A stretch of DNA of 64,000 nucleotides, taken from the NCBI GenBank assembly GCA_910579035.1, contig CAJTSR010000010.1, positions 1 to 64,000 of the forward strand, written 5' to 3'. The stretch's first letter is position 1; every line of letters begins with the position of its first letter. The position numbers and the translations under genes were made by a program. Of this stretch, positions 7,445 through 16,102 are shown piece after piece. The notes under the pieces were generated by a model. The model had not been told where the DNA came from and did no database searches. It saw nothing but the letters and a program-made list of their open reading frames with translations. The DNA is from an uncultured Muribaculaceae bacterium (lineage in GTDB: Bacteria > Bacteroidota > Bacteroidia > Bacteroidales > Muribaculaceae).

Positions 7445-7552
7445 ATGAACAATTGCTCTTACATACCCCAACGTTTCGCCCGGTCGATTGGCTCGGGTAT
7501 GATGGCTATGGGTATGATGTGCATGATGGTTCAGCCGCCGTGCCGGGATTAG
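7445..7552 (+). CDS. Methionine leader peptide of the met operon attenuator
   Basis: A 35-codon reading frame starting ATG at 7445 and ending TAG at 7552. Its middle reads GMMAMGMMCMM (7496-7528), seven methionines in eleven codons. The frame lies between a consensus promoter and an intrinsic terminator ahead of metY-metX-hom. This is the standard layout of ribosome-mediated attenuation: scarce Met-tRNA would stall the ribosome on the Met run, leaving bases 7540-7546 free to form the antiterminator. No homology was used; the call rests on codon content, position and RNA complementarity. The peptide itself probably has no other role. Confidence 0.85.
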   Translation: MNNCSYIPQRFARSIGSGMMAMGMMCMMVQPPCRD

Positions 7553-7613
7553 CTACGCAATATTCACACTCTAAATAGCAAACCGGCACCCCTAAAGGAT
7601 GCCGGTTTTTTTA
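7540..7613 (+). terminator. Met attenuator: antiterminator and intrinsic terminator
   Basis: The terminator stem AACCGGCA (7581-7588) pairs with TGCCGGTT (7600-7607) and is followed by a T-run to 7612. GTGCCGG (7540-7546), inside the last codons of the leader peptide, is exactly complementary to CCGGCAC (7583-7589) and would form the competing antiterminator. A ribosome that finishes the leader covers 7540-7552 and lets the terminator fold. A further five-base match between CCCGG (7479-7483) and CCGGG (7543-7547) could supply the 1:2 pairing. Confidence 0.8.
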
Positions 7614-7637
7614 TAAAAACTTAATGCAAAAACAAAT

Positions 7638-8930
7638 ATGGACTACACAAAACTCGGATTTGAAACACGACAGATTCACGCAGGTCTTGACCGCGACAAT
7701 GCAAGCTGTTCTCGCGGAACTGCCATATACCCTACTGCCGCATATCGTTTTCCCACCTGTGAATACGCTGCCGGACTCTTCGAGCTATCTCAGCCGGGTA
7801 ATATATACACCCGTCTGCAGAATCCCACTACATCGGCCTATGAAGAACGTGTGGCAGCGCTTTACGGAGGTTCGGGGGCGCTTGCGGTAGCATCGGGTAT
7901 GTCGGCAATATTGATTGCCGTGACATCGCTTGCCGAAGCAGGCGACAATATCGTGGCATCTCCATACCTTTATGGAGGCACCTATAATCTATTCCGCCAT
8001 ACTCTCCGCAAGCTCGGAATCGAAGTCCGTGTCGCCACCGAAGCCACGGCTGAAGCTATCGGTGGGCTTATCGACGAGCGCACCCGCTGTGTTTTTGCTG
8101 AAAGTATGGGCAATCCTACCTGTGCTGTTCCCGACCTTGAAGCGATAGGCCGCACGGCCGCAGCCAAAGGTGTCCCTTTCATAGTAGATAACACCTTCGG
8201 AGCATGCGGATATTTGTGTAATCCGTTTGAATGGGGCGCTAACATAGTGGTTGACTCTGCCACGAAGTGGATTAACGGTCACGGCACAGCCATGGGAGGC
8301 ATAATAGTCGATGGTGGCAATTTCGACTGGGGTAATGGTAAGTTTCCTGCTATCGACGGGCCATCAGAAGGATACCACGGACTTAATCTATACACAGCAT
8401 TCGGCCGACAGGCATTCATTGTTAAATGCCGTGTTGACGGCCTGCGCGACCTTGGCGCTTCGCCATCGCCCTTCGACAGCTATCTGATGATGATCGGACT
8501 TGAAACGCTATCTCTCCGTGTGCGCCATCAGATAGAGTCTACACGGCGTCTTGCCGAATACCTCAGGGAACATTCCGCAGTAAAAAATGTAGCATACATA
8601 GGATTCGAGAATCACCCGTGGCATTCCAATGCTGCCCGTTTCTTCCGCGACGGAGCAGGCGCGGTACTGAATGTCGAACTGAATGGCACTCTTGAAAGCA
8701 CGGTGCGATTCGTTGAAGCGCTACAGCTGGTGGCACATATGACTATGATAGGCGACTCGATATCTGTAGTAACCCATCCGGCATCGACCACGCATAAGCA
8801 GCTTTCCGAGTCCGATCTTGCCAAAGCGGGGGTCACCCCCACCCTGCTGCGCGTGTCTGCCGGGCTCGAAGACCCGGCAGACATCATAGCTGATTTCGAC
8901 CAAGCATTCAAAGCCGCCGGTCTATGTTGA
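7638..8930 (+). CDS. metY: O-acetylhomoserine sulfhydrylase (aminocarboxypropyltransferase)
   Basis: 430 residues, the usual length for MetY. A cytosolic PLP enzyme of the Cys/Met metabolism family, it makes homocysteine (or methionine) from O-acylhomoserine and sulfide. Visible landmarks are YTRLQNPTTSAYEERVAALYGG (residues 57-78), the SGMSAI segment (86-91), the PLP-contacting DNTFG, and the Schiff-base lysine K210 in SATKWINGHG. Its 3' end overlaps metX by 7 bases, and hom follows, so the three form one operon behind the Met-leader attenuator. The long N-terminal region favours MetY over cystathionine gamma-synthase. Confidence 0.92.
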   Translation: MDYTKLGFETRQIHAGLDRDNASCSRGTAIYPTAAYRFPTCEYAAGLFELSQPGNIYTRLQNPTTSAYEERVAALYGGSGALAVASGMSAILIAVTSLAEAGDNIVASPYLYGGTYNLFRHTLRKLGIEVRVATEATAEAIGGLIDERTRCVFAESMGNPTCAVPDLEAIGRTAAAKGVPFIVDNTFGACGYLCNPFEWGANIVVDSATKWINGHGTAMGGIIVDGGNFDWGNGKFPAIDGPSEGYHGLNLYTAFGRQAFIVKCRVDGLRDLGASPSPFDSYLMMIGLETLSLRVRHQIESTRRLAEYLREHSAVKNVAYIGFENHPWHSNAARFFRDGAGAVLNVELNGTLESTVRFVEALQLVAHMTMIGDSISVVTHPASTTHKQLSESDLAKAGVTPTLLRVSAGLEDPADIIADFDQAFKAAGLC

Positions 8931-9937
8931 AATACGGATCCCCTGCTCCGTTCAGGCTTGAATCGGGCATAGAATTGCCCGATTTTGAAATTGCGTACCA
9001 CACATATGGCACTCTGAACGAAAACCGTGACAATGTGGTATGGGTATGCCACGCCCTTACGGCAAACAGCGACGTGGCCGACTGGTGGCCACACACTGTT
9101 GTGGAAGGTGGATTTCTCGATCCGAACCGCTGGTTTGTGGTATGTGCCAATATAATAGGCTCGCATTACGGCACAACAGGCCCCCTTTCGATTAACCGTG
9201 CCACCAACGAGCCTTATTATAATGACTTTCCGGCATTCACAATCCGCGATATGGCCAAGGCGCACGCTCTCCTTGCCGATGCGCTGGGCATATGCCGTAT
9301 CCACGCTCTGATAGGCAGCTCTGTCGGTGGTTTTCAGGCAATAGAGTGGGCCGTGGAAGAGCCTGAACGTTTCGAACGGCTCGTGCTGATAGCCACAGCG
9401 GCAAAAGCATCGCCATGGAGCATCGCTATCGATGAAACTCAGCGAATGGCTATATTCGCCGATTCAAGCTACGGACAGCACGATGCCTCTGCAGGCGCCG
9501 CCGGACTTGCCGCAGCACGCGCCATAGGGTTGCTGACTTATCGTGGAACAGATGGGTACAACCTTACTCAGCAAGATGCCGCAAACGGCGGAATGCTGCC
9601 GCCCGACAGTCACAGGGCATGCACGTACCAGAGGCATCAAGGCGACAAACTCGTGAAACGTTTCAACGCCTATTCATATGTGAAAATACTCGATGCTTTC
9701 GACACTCACGATGCAGGGCGCGGCCGGGGAGGCTTGGCCGCGGCACTCGAACGGATAAAGGCGCCGACTATGGTGGTGGGCATCTCTACCGACATTATTT
9801 TCACTCCGACAGAGATGCTTTCGCTCGCCGCAATGATTCCCCATGCGAGCTATTGCGAGATAGAATCCTCTTTTGGCCACGATGGCTTTTTGGTAGAACA
9901 CGAACAACTCAACCGTATTCTAAAGAATTTCATATGA
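8924..9937 (+). CDS. metX: Homoserine O-acyltransferase (alpha/beta-hydrolase type)
   Basis: 337 residues. It transfers an acyl group, acetyl by family, from the CoA ester to the hydroxyl of homoserine, providing the substrate of the preceding MetY. Landmarks are the N-terminal AYHTYGTLN, the nucleophile elbow GSSVGG with S133, the aspartate region STDIIFTP and the histidine in SSFGHDGFLVEHEQL near the C-terminus. The MetX elbow is more often GGSMGG, so this is a somewhat divergent member. Acetyl versus succinyl specificity cannot be settled from motifs alone. The start overlaps metY by 7 bases and the stop overlaps hom in an ATGA. Confidence 0.9.
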   Translation: MLKYGSPAPFRLESGIELPDFEIAYHTYGTLNENRDNVVWVCHALTANSDVADWWPHTVVEGGFLDPNRWFVVCANIIGSHYGTTGPLSINRATNEPYYNDFPAFTIRDMAKAHALLADALGICRIHALIGSSVGGFQAIEWAVEEPERFERLVLIATAAKASPWSIAIDETQRMAIFADSSYGQHDASAGAAGLAAARAIGLLTYRGTDGYNLTQQDAANGGMLPPDSHRACTYQRHQGDKLVKRFNAYSYVKILDAFDTHDAGRGRGGLAAALERIKAPTMVVGISTDIIFTPTEMLSLAAMIPHASYCEIESSFGHDGFLVEHEQLNRILKNFI

Positions 9938-11166
9938 CAGAACTCAATATCGGCCTATTCGGCCTCGGAACAGTAGGACAAGGCATATACCGGGTGTTGG
10001 AACGCGCCCGTAATGCCCATGCGTCGATAAGCCGCATATGTGTGCGGTCGCTCGCCAAAAAACGCGATATCGACATTCCGGCCAATATGCTCACCGATGA
10101 TCCCGACGACATATTCAATGATTCCGCGATAAACCTTATTGTGGAAGTGGTAGATAATGCCGAAGCGTCGTGGAGGATAGTCCGCAGAGCCCTTGAGCAA
10201 GGTATTCCGGTGGTGAGCGGAAACAAGGCTATGATAGCCCGGCATCTGCCCGAACTCATAGCGCTACAGCGCAGAACGGGGGCTGCCCTGCTCTATGACG
10301 CATCGTCGTGCGGCTCCATACCTGTTATCCGCAATCTTGAGGAATATTACGACAACGACCTCCTCCTCGAAGTAAAAGGAATACTGAACGGCTCGTCAAA
10401 CTACATATTATCGCGGGTGTTCGACCACGGCGAAGACTATGGTTATGCGCTAAAGCGCGCTCAGGAACTTGGTTTTGCAGAGGCCGATCCGAGTTTTGAT
10501 ATAAAAGGATTCGATTCGCTTTTCAAACTTGTCATAATCACGGTTCACGCTCTCGGCGTGTATGTTGACCCTGGCAGGGTCTTTACTTACGGCATATCCG
10601 CAATCTCCGATTTCGACATTAAGTATGCCAGGGAAAAAGGCGTGAAAATCAAACTTGTGGCGCAAGTCGTCAAACTTGACGATGATCGTTTCACGCTGTT
10701 CGTAATGCCGGAATTCGTATCGCCGGGGAAATACATATACAGCGTTGACGACGAATATAACGGCGTGGTTATTCGCGGAGAATGCTACGACCGCCAGTTT
10801 ATGTTCGGCAAAGGTGCAGGAGGCCTGCCTACCGCATCATCAATACTCAGCGACGTGACTGCCCGTCTGCACAACTACAGGTATGAGTATAAAAAGATGA
10901 GCTACGAGGGGCGTCCGGCGTATACCACCGATGTGTCTTTGAGGATTTATCTGCGCCATAAAAATCCCGAAGTTCCATATGGCCTCAAGTTCGATAAGAT
11001 ACTTGAGCGATATATTTCGGACCATACATGTTATACCGTGGGCGACTTATCGCTTGCCGAACTGATGCTGCATCCCGAGCTGCTGTCAGACCCCGATGTG
11101 TTTATCTGCAACATTCCTCGTTTTTTTGAAAGCGACGATGATGGCTCGTTAAGCAATATTAACTAA
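9934..11166 (+). CDS. hom: Homoserine dehydrogenase
   Basis: 410 residues. It reduces aspartate semialdehyde to homoserine with NAD(P)H, feeding both methionine and threonine synthesis. The Rossmann motif G-L-G-T-V-G is at residues 10-15, followed by SGNKAMIARH, the family loop GILNGSSNYIL, and the substrate-site segment AEADPSFDIKGFD. The C-terminal region after about residue 320 is short and no clear ACT domain is seen, so allosteric control by threonine is uncertain. An open frame extends back into metX, but the ATG overlapping the metX stop (ATGA) is the evident start. Its place behind the Met leader suggests methionine rather than threonine controls this copy. Confidence 0.92.
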   Translation: MTELNIGLFGLGTVGQGIYRVLERARNAHASISRICVRSLAKKRDIDIPANMLTDDPDDIFNDSAINLIVEVVDNAEASWRIVRRALEQGIPVVSGNKAMIARHLPELIALQRRTGAALLYDASSCGSIPVIRNLEEYYDNDLLLEVKGILNGSSNYILSRVFDHGEDYGYALKRAQELGFAEADPSFDIKGFDSLFKLVIITVHALGVYVDPGRVFTYGISAISDFDIKYAREKGVKIKLVAQVVKLDDDRFTLFVMPEFVSPGKYIYSVDDEYNGVVIRGECYDRQFMFGKGAGGLPTASSILSDVTARLHNYRYEYKKMSYEGRPAYTTDVSLRIYLRHKNPEVPYGLKFDKILERYISDHTCYTVGDLSLAELMLHPELLSDPDVFICNIPRFFESDDDGSLSNIN

Positions 11167-11186
11167 ATGCTGAGGAAATATTTGCG

Positions 11187-11194
11187 TATATTTG
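11187..11194 (+). promoter_or_regulatory. Possible -7 element for ptb-buk
   Basis: TATATTTG matches TAnnTTTG and lies 14-23 bases before the possible ptb start codons. No good -33 TTTG is seen at the proper distance, so it is tentative. Confidence 0.3.
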
Positions 11195-11207
11195 CAAAGT
11201 TTCTAAA

Positions 11208-12122
11208 TTGACTGCCGTGATAACAAAATTAAGCCAAATAGTAGACGAAGCGCGCCAGAGAGGTGCGCGACGCCTCGCCGTAGCTTGTGCTGCCGACGCG
11301 CACACACTCGAAGCTGTGGCGGCCGCTGCTGCCGAAGGAATAGTTTCACCTATCCTTTACGGAAATAGCGACACGATAATTGATATCTGCAACCGCGAAG
11401 GCATTGATGCCTCGGGCTGGGAAATAATCAATGAAAAAAACGATAGTTCCGCCGTTCGTATGGCTGTGGCAGCCGTATCTTCCGGGAAGGCCGATGTTCT
11501 GATGAAGGGACTGATATCCACCGACGCATATATGCGTGGAATCCTCGATAAAGAATGCGGGCTGCTCCCTCCGAAAGGAATTCTGAGCCATGTGTCTGTC
11601 ATAGAGCTTCCCGGCCGCGACCGACTGCTTACTGTGGCTGACGTTGCCGTTATACCTCAGCCGGATTTCAAACAGAAAACCACCCTCATACGATATTTGA
11701 TTCAGACTGCCAAGACATTGGGCATAGACTGTCCCAAAGTTGCCTGCATCGCTCCGTCTGAGCAAGTACTGCCCTCTGTGCCCTCTTCTGTCGAAGCTTG
11801 CATTCTTTCCAAGATGGGCGACAGGGGCCAGTTTGGCAACGCCGTTATCGACGGGCCGCTCTCTCTTGATGTTGCATTATGGAAAGAGGCTGCCGAGATA
11901 AAGAAAGTAAAAGGTTCGACAGTGGCCGGTGCGGCTGATTGCCTCCTCTTCCCCAACATCGAATCAGGCAATGTGTTCTTCAAATCCGCCACCCACCTCG
12001 GAGGCTCCGAAATAGCCGCTATGGTTGTCGGCACGAAGGCTCCGTGCGTGCTTACATCGCGAGGCGACACACCTACCACAAAGCTATATTCAATCGCATT
12101 AGCATGCCTGTCGGCCAAATAA
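11208..12122 (+). CDS. ptb: Phosphate butyryltransferase
   Basis: 304 residues of the phosphotransacetylase/phosphotransbutyrylase family. It converts an acyl-CoA such as butyryl-CoA and phosphate to the acyl phosphate. Recognisable segments are VLMKGLISTDAYMRGIL (residues about 99-115), LPGRDRLLTVADVAVIPQPD, and the C-terminal GSEIAAMVVGTKAPCVLTSR. The frame opens at TTG 11208; GTG at 11217 is an alternative, and no ATG is available nearby. It is followed after 3 bases by butyrate kinase, the standard partner, which strongly supports Ptb over acetyl-specific Pta. Branched acyl-CoA substrates are equally possible. Confidence 0.88.
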   Translation: MTAVITKLSQIVDEARQRGARRLAVACAADAHTLEAVAAAAAEGIVSPILYGNSDTIIDICNREGIDASGWEIINEKNDSSAVRMAVAAVSSGKADVLMKGLISTDAYMRGILDKECGLLPPKGILSHVSVIELPGRDRLLTVADVAVIPQPDFKQKTTLIRYLIQTAKTLGIDCPKVACIAPSEQVLPSVPSSVEACILSKMGDRGQFGNAVIDGPLSLDVALWKEAAEIKKVKGSTVAGAADCLLFPNIESGNVFFKSATHLGGSEIAAMVVGTKAPCVLTSRGDTPTTKLYSIALACLSAK

Positions 12123-12125
12123 ACT

Positions 12126-13343
12126 ATGAAACACCGTATTTTGGCCATCAACCCCGGCTCAACTTCTACAAAAATTGCTGTTTATGACGACGGCAATCTG
12201 CTTTTCAAACAATCGATAGAACACAGCCGCGAGGAGCTTGAGCGTTTCCCGCACCTTCTCGACCAGTATGGCTGGCGCAAGGGGCTTATAGAGCAGGCGC
12301 TTAGGCGCCAAGGCATTGACTTGATGAGCCTTTCGGCCGTAATAGGCCGAGGAGGCATCATAAGTCCTGTCGAAAGCGGCGTTTACGAGGTTAACGACGA
12401 ACTGCGCCACGACCTCGAAAACGCGCGTATGCAACATGCCTCAAACCTTGGCGGTCTGATAGCCCGCGACATTGCCGACGAAATAGGCGTCAAATCATTT
12501 ATTGCCGACCCTGTTGTTGTCGACGAAATGATACCGTATGCCCGTATCAGCGGTGTTCCTGAGCTGCCTCGCGAGTCCATTTTCCATGCCTTGAACCAAA
12601 AGGCTATCGCTCGCCGCTTCTCCAAGGAATCAAACAAGAAATACGAGGATCTGAATCTCATCGTGTGCCATATGGGTGGCGGAATCACTATCAGCGCCCA
12701 CCGCAAAGGACGTGTCATCGACACCACCAACGCCCTCGACGGCTGCGGCCCGTTCTCCCCTGAACGTTCAGGCTCGCTGCCTCCCGGCCCGTTGGTAAAA
12801 CTTTGCTTTTCCGGCAAATATACCGAGAAGGAACTGCTGCGCCTTGTTCACGGCGCCGGTGGCCTGATGGCTCATCTTGGCACCACGTCCGTGCCCGAGG
12901 TGTTACAGCGCATCGACGACGGCGACCTGCATGCAATGCTCATACTCCGCGCCATGGTATATACCGTGGCAAAAGAGATTGGAGCAATGTCTACAGCGCT
13001 GAAAGGCGATGTGGACGCCATACTTCTGACCGGAGGCATGGCTCACAGCCAGCGTATAACGGACTTTGTGGCCGAACACGTCGAATTCATCGCTCCGATC
13101 TATGTATATCCCGGCGAAGACGAACTCCTGACGCTCGCTGAAAATGCCCTTGCCGCTATCACAGGCGAACGCGAAGTAAAAGTTTATCACAGCACCGAGC
13201 GAGAAGACCCGTCGGCAATAAACGACCGCCGACGCCCCTCGAAGCTGCGTGACATACTTTTGGCTGCAATCACCCCGACTATGCGCCCGGTTCCGTCGTT
13301 CAGCACATTACGGCAATATCTCCATATCCGATTCAAACGTTAA
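12126..13343 (+). CDS. buk: Butyrate kinase with C-terminal extension
   Basis: 405 residues of the acetokinase family. It makes ATP and butyrate (or a branched acid) from the acyl phosphate delivered by Ptb. Landmarks are INPGSTSTKIAVYD at the N-terminus, GRGGIISP, ICHMGGG-like IVCHMGGGITISAH, and ILLTGGMAHSQ near residue 300. Typical Buk proteins are about 355 residues. Here about 50 extra residues follow the conserved end (after ITGEREVKVYHS), including a basic arginine-rich tail; this extension has no recognised function. Cotranscribed with ptb and followed by an inverted-repeat terminator. Confidence 0.88.
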   Translation: MKHRILAINPGSTSTKIAVYDDGNLLFKQSIEHSREELERFPHLLDQYGWRKGLIEQALRRQGIDLMSLSAVIGRGGIISPVESGVYEVNDELRHDLENARMQHASNLGGLIARDIADEIGVKSFIADPVVVDEMIPYARISGVPELPRESIFHALNQKAIARRFSKESNKKYEDLNLIVCHMGGGITISAHRKGRVIDTTNALDGCGPFSPERSGSLPPGPLVKLCFSGKYTEKELLRLVHGAGGLMAHLGTTSVPEVLQRIDDGDLHAMLILRAMVYTVAKEIGAMSTALKGDVDAILLTGGMAHSQRITDFVAEHVEFIAPIYVYPGEDELLTLAENALAAITGEREVKVYHSTEREDPSAINDRRRPSKLRDILLAAITPTMRPVPSFSTLRQYLHIRFKR

Positions 13344-13350
13344 GTAAACA

Positions 13351-13387
13351 ACCCGGAGCTTTTTATATAGAAATGCTCCGGGTGTTA
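13351..13387 (+). terminator. Terminator-like hairpin after buk
   Basis: ACCCGGAGC (13351-13359) pairs with GCTCCGGGT (13375-13383) around a 15-base AT-rich loop, followed by GTTATTG. The stem is strong but the T-run is weak. Confidence 0.55.
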
Positions 13388-13454
13388 TTGTATCTTTAAA
13401 CAACCTGTGCCAGCACGGTGTTTTGTTAAAAGATATAATCTTAACCAATTCCAG

Positions 13455-15110
13455 ATGAAAGAACAAAAGACTCTCAACGGCTATCTTGCCCAGGCTATCC
13501 GCGACAACTGGGATACTCCTGCGCTTACCGATTTTCGCGGTATCACATACCAGTATCGGGATGTCGCACATAAAATAGCAAAACTACATATACTTTTTGA
13601 CGAATCAGGCTTGAAGCCCGGCGACAAAATAGCATTCTGTGGCCGTAACTGTGCCGAATGGGCAATCGCCGTCCTAGCGTCGCTTACCTATGGGACTGTC
13701 GCCGTGCCGATACTGCACGATTTTAAGCCCGATAATATCCATCATCTGGTAAATCATAGCGAGAGCCGTCTTTTTTTCGCTGATGCTGCGACATGGGATA
13801 ATCTCGACCCCGACACAATGGGGAAATTGGACGGAGCCGTGCTTATAAACGATTACTCGCTATTGCTGAGCCGAAATAAGAAGCTTACCAAGGCGCGCGA
13901 AAATCTAAACCGCCTTTTTGGCGAACGCTATCCCGAAAGATTCAGCGCCGCAGATGTTTCGTATCCCGAATACGAAGGAAGCCAGTTGGCTCTGATCAAT
14001 TACACATCAGGTTCAACAGGATTCTCAAAAGGAGTGATGCTGAGCTATGGCAACCTGTGGAGCAATCTCCAGTTCTGCATCGACGGCCTAACCTTCCTTA
14101 AAGCTGGCGACGGAATGGTGTCGATGTTGCCGCTCGCACATATGTACGGGCTTATGGTGGAATTTATACACACTTTTGCCAAAGGCTGCCACATATACTT
14201 CCTCACCCGCACTCCCTCGCCGCAAATCATCATGGAGGCGTTCGCCCAAGTTCGCCCGAAACTGATTGTGGCCGTGCCTCTGATTATTGAAAAGATAGTC
14301 AAAACCCGCATATTCCCCCTGCTCGAAAAGCCGCTTATGAAGCTGGCCATGCACCTGCCGTTCGTTGACAACAAGCTCCTCGAAAAAATCAAAGAGCAGC
14401 TTGAAAAAGCTTTCGGCGGACAGCTCAAGGAGATAATAATAGGCGGAGCCGGTCTTAACGCCGATGTGGAAGCTTTTTTAAGAAGAATCAAATTCCCGTT
14501 CACAGTCGGATACGGAATGACGGAGTGCGGCCCCCTCATAGGGTATTGCCCATGGGACAAACAGAGGCCTGCCTCATGCGGCTTGCTCGCGCCCCGTATG
14601 GAAGGACGAGTTGACACCGACGACCCGGAGAAAACGCCGGGAGTGCTGTGGGTACGCGGAGCGAACGTAATGCTCGGCTATTACAAAAACCCTGAAGCCA
14701 CAGAGGCTGTGATGGGAGCTGATGGCTGGATGAATACCGGCGATATATGCAATATCGATGCCGACGGCTACCTGTATATTCGCGGACGGGATAAAAATAT
14801 GATTCTCGGCCCTTCGGGACAGAACATATATCCTGAAGAAATCGAACAAAAGCTCAATAATATGCCATATGTGGCCGAGTCTATAATAATCGGAAACGAC
14901 GGTCGCCTTACCGCGCTTATATATCCCGACATAGAAAATGCCGGAAAGCAAGGCATCGCAGAGAGCGAACTGCAGAAGATGATGCAGGAAAACATAAGCG
15001 CCCTTAACAAAGAACTACCGTCGTATTCGCAAATATCCGGCTTGAAAATCTTCCACGAAGAATTTGAAAAAACACCCAAACGCTCAATCAAGCGTTATCT
15101 GTATCAGTGA
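13455..15110 (+). CDS. AMP-forming acyl-CoA synthetase/ligase
   Basis: 551 residues of the ANL adenylate-forming superfamily. It activates a carboxylic acid, probably a fatty acid, to an acyl-AMP and then an acyl-CoA. The AMP-binding P-loop YTSGSTGFSKG is at residues 183-193, GYGMTECGP is the A5-like motif, and GWMNTGDICNID the ATP-binding aspartate motif, with a C-terminal subdomain ending KTPKRSIKRYLYQ that carries the catalytic lysine. The open frame extends to 13407, but family members start at MKEQKTL (13455). Its stop overlaps the bioB start (TGATG). Chain-length specificity is not readable from the sequence. It might supply a CoA ester for biotin precursor formation, but that is speculation from context. 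Confidence 0.85.
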   Translation: MKEQKTLNGYLAQAIRDNWDTPALTDFRGITYQYRDVAHKIAKLHILFDESGLKPGDKIAFCGRNCAEWAIAVLASLTYGTVAVPILHDFKPDNIHHLVNHSESRLFFADAATWDNLDPDTMGKLDGAVLINDYSLLLSRNKKLTKARENLNRLFGERYPERFSAADVSYPEYEGSQLALINYTSGSTGFSKGVMLSYGNLWSNLQFCIDGLTFLKAGDGMVSMLPLAHMYGLMVEFIHTFAKGCHIYFLTRTPSPQIIMEAFAQVRPKLIVAVPLIIEKIVKTRIFPLLEKPLMKLAMHLPFVDNKLLEKIKEQLEKAFGGQLKEIIIGGAGLNADVEAFLRRIKFPFTVGYGMTECGPLIGYCPWDKQRPASCGLLAPRMEGRVDTDDPEKTPGVLWVRGANVMLGYYKNPEATEAVMGADGWMNTGDICNIDADGYLYIRGRDKNMILGPSGQNIYPEEIEQKLNNMPYVAESIIIGNDGRLTALIYPDIENAGKQGIAESELQKMMQENISALNKELPSYSQISGLKIFHEEFEKTPKRSIKRYLYQ

Positions 15111-16102
15111 TGAATCAAATAGAGAATACAGTAAAATTCGTTGAAGAAGCTGCCGCAAAAATACTTGCAGGCATTACTCTTGACGAATCCACATTATATG
15201 CTCTCTCCGAAATAGACACAGAGGAAGGCCGTGCAGCCATAATACAGGCCGCAAAAAAAATAAGCAACTCAATGTGTCCCCGCAAATTCGACACCTGCTC
15301 GATTGTAAACGCTCGATCGGGCAAATGTTCGGAAAATTGCAAATGGTGTGCCCAGTCGGCTCACTTCGACACCGGCTGTGAGAGTTACGCTCTTGTCGAT
15401 GAGCAAGAGGCTCGTTCTGCAGCAAGATATAATGCGGAGCGCGGTGTTGGGCGTCTGTCGCTTGTGGCAAGCGGCCGTTCTGTCCGAGGCAAAGCCCTCG
15501 GCTCACTGTGCGATATGCTGAAACTCATCAAAGAAAACGACGGAATTGACACTTGTGCCTCATTAGGGCTTCTTGACGAGGGCGAATTGCAACAACTATG
15601 GGACTCGGGCGTGCACCGCTACCATTGCAATCTCGAAACTGCGCCATCATACTTTCCGTCGTTATGCACCACGCATACGCAGGCCGACAAACTCGCCACT
15701 ATCTCCGCCGCAAAAAAAATCGGATTCGAGATATGTTCAGGCGGTATAATCGGTATGGGCGAAACACGGAGGCAACGTATGGAGCTTGCCATAGTGCTCA
15801 GACAGATATCACCCTGCTCTATCCCCATAAACATACTTAGCCCCATACCGGGAACGCCGCTGGAAAACACGCCTTTGATTTCAGAAGACGAAGTGCTGTT
15901 GACCATCGCGCTATTCCGCTTCGCGCACCCGTCTGTGCAGCTAAGATTTGCAGGAGGACGTGCGCGTATGAGCAAAAAGGCCCAGAAAGAAGCTATGGAG
16001 ATAGGCATAAACGGTGCTATCGTAGGCGATTTGCTCACCACCCTTGGCTCGACCATCGCAGAAGATCGAGCTTTATGTGAAGAGGCAGGCTATGAATGGT
16101 GA
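15110..16102 (+). CDS. bioB: Biotin synthase
   Basis: 330 residues. A radical SAM enzyme that inserts sulfur into dethiobiotin. The cluster-binding CxxxCxxC is C73-C77-C80 in GKCSENCKWCAQSAH. Later landmarks are YHCNLET, GGIIGMGE, and the C-terminal GGRARMSKKAQ with the arginine that binds the auxiliary cluster. GTG at 15107 also opens the frame, but the ATG overlapping the upstream stop is preferred. bioA and bioF lie 34 kb away, so the pathway is split. No biotin operator was recognised. It overlaps the following methyltransferase gene by 11 bases. Confidence 0.93.
   Translation: MNQIENTVKFVEEAAAKILAGITLDESTLYALSEIDTEEGRAAIIQAAKKISNSMCPRKFDTCSIVNARSGKCSENCKWCAQSAHFDTGCESYALVDEQEARSAARYNAERGVGRLSLVASGRSVRGKALGSLCDMLKLIKENDGIDTCASLGLLDEGELQQLWDSGVHRYHCNLETAPSYFPSLCTTHTQADKLATISAAKKIGFEICSGGIIGMGETRRQRMELAIVLRQISPCSIPINILSPIPGTPLENTPLISEDEVLLTIALFRFAHPSVQLRFAGGRARMSKKAQKEAMEIGINGAIVGDLLTTLGSTIAEDRALCEEAGYEW

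Noticed and set aside
9619..9933. Possible N-terminal extension of homoserine dehydrogenase by 105 codons
   Set aside because: It would lie inside metX out of frame; the Rossmann motif begins right after the ATGA-coupled start at 9934.
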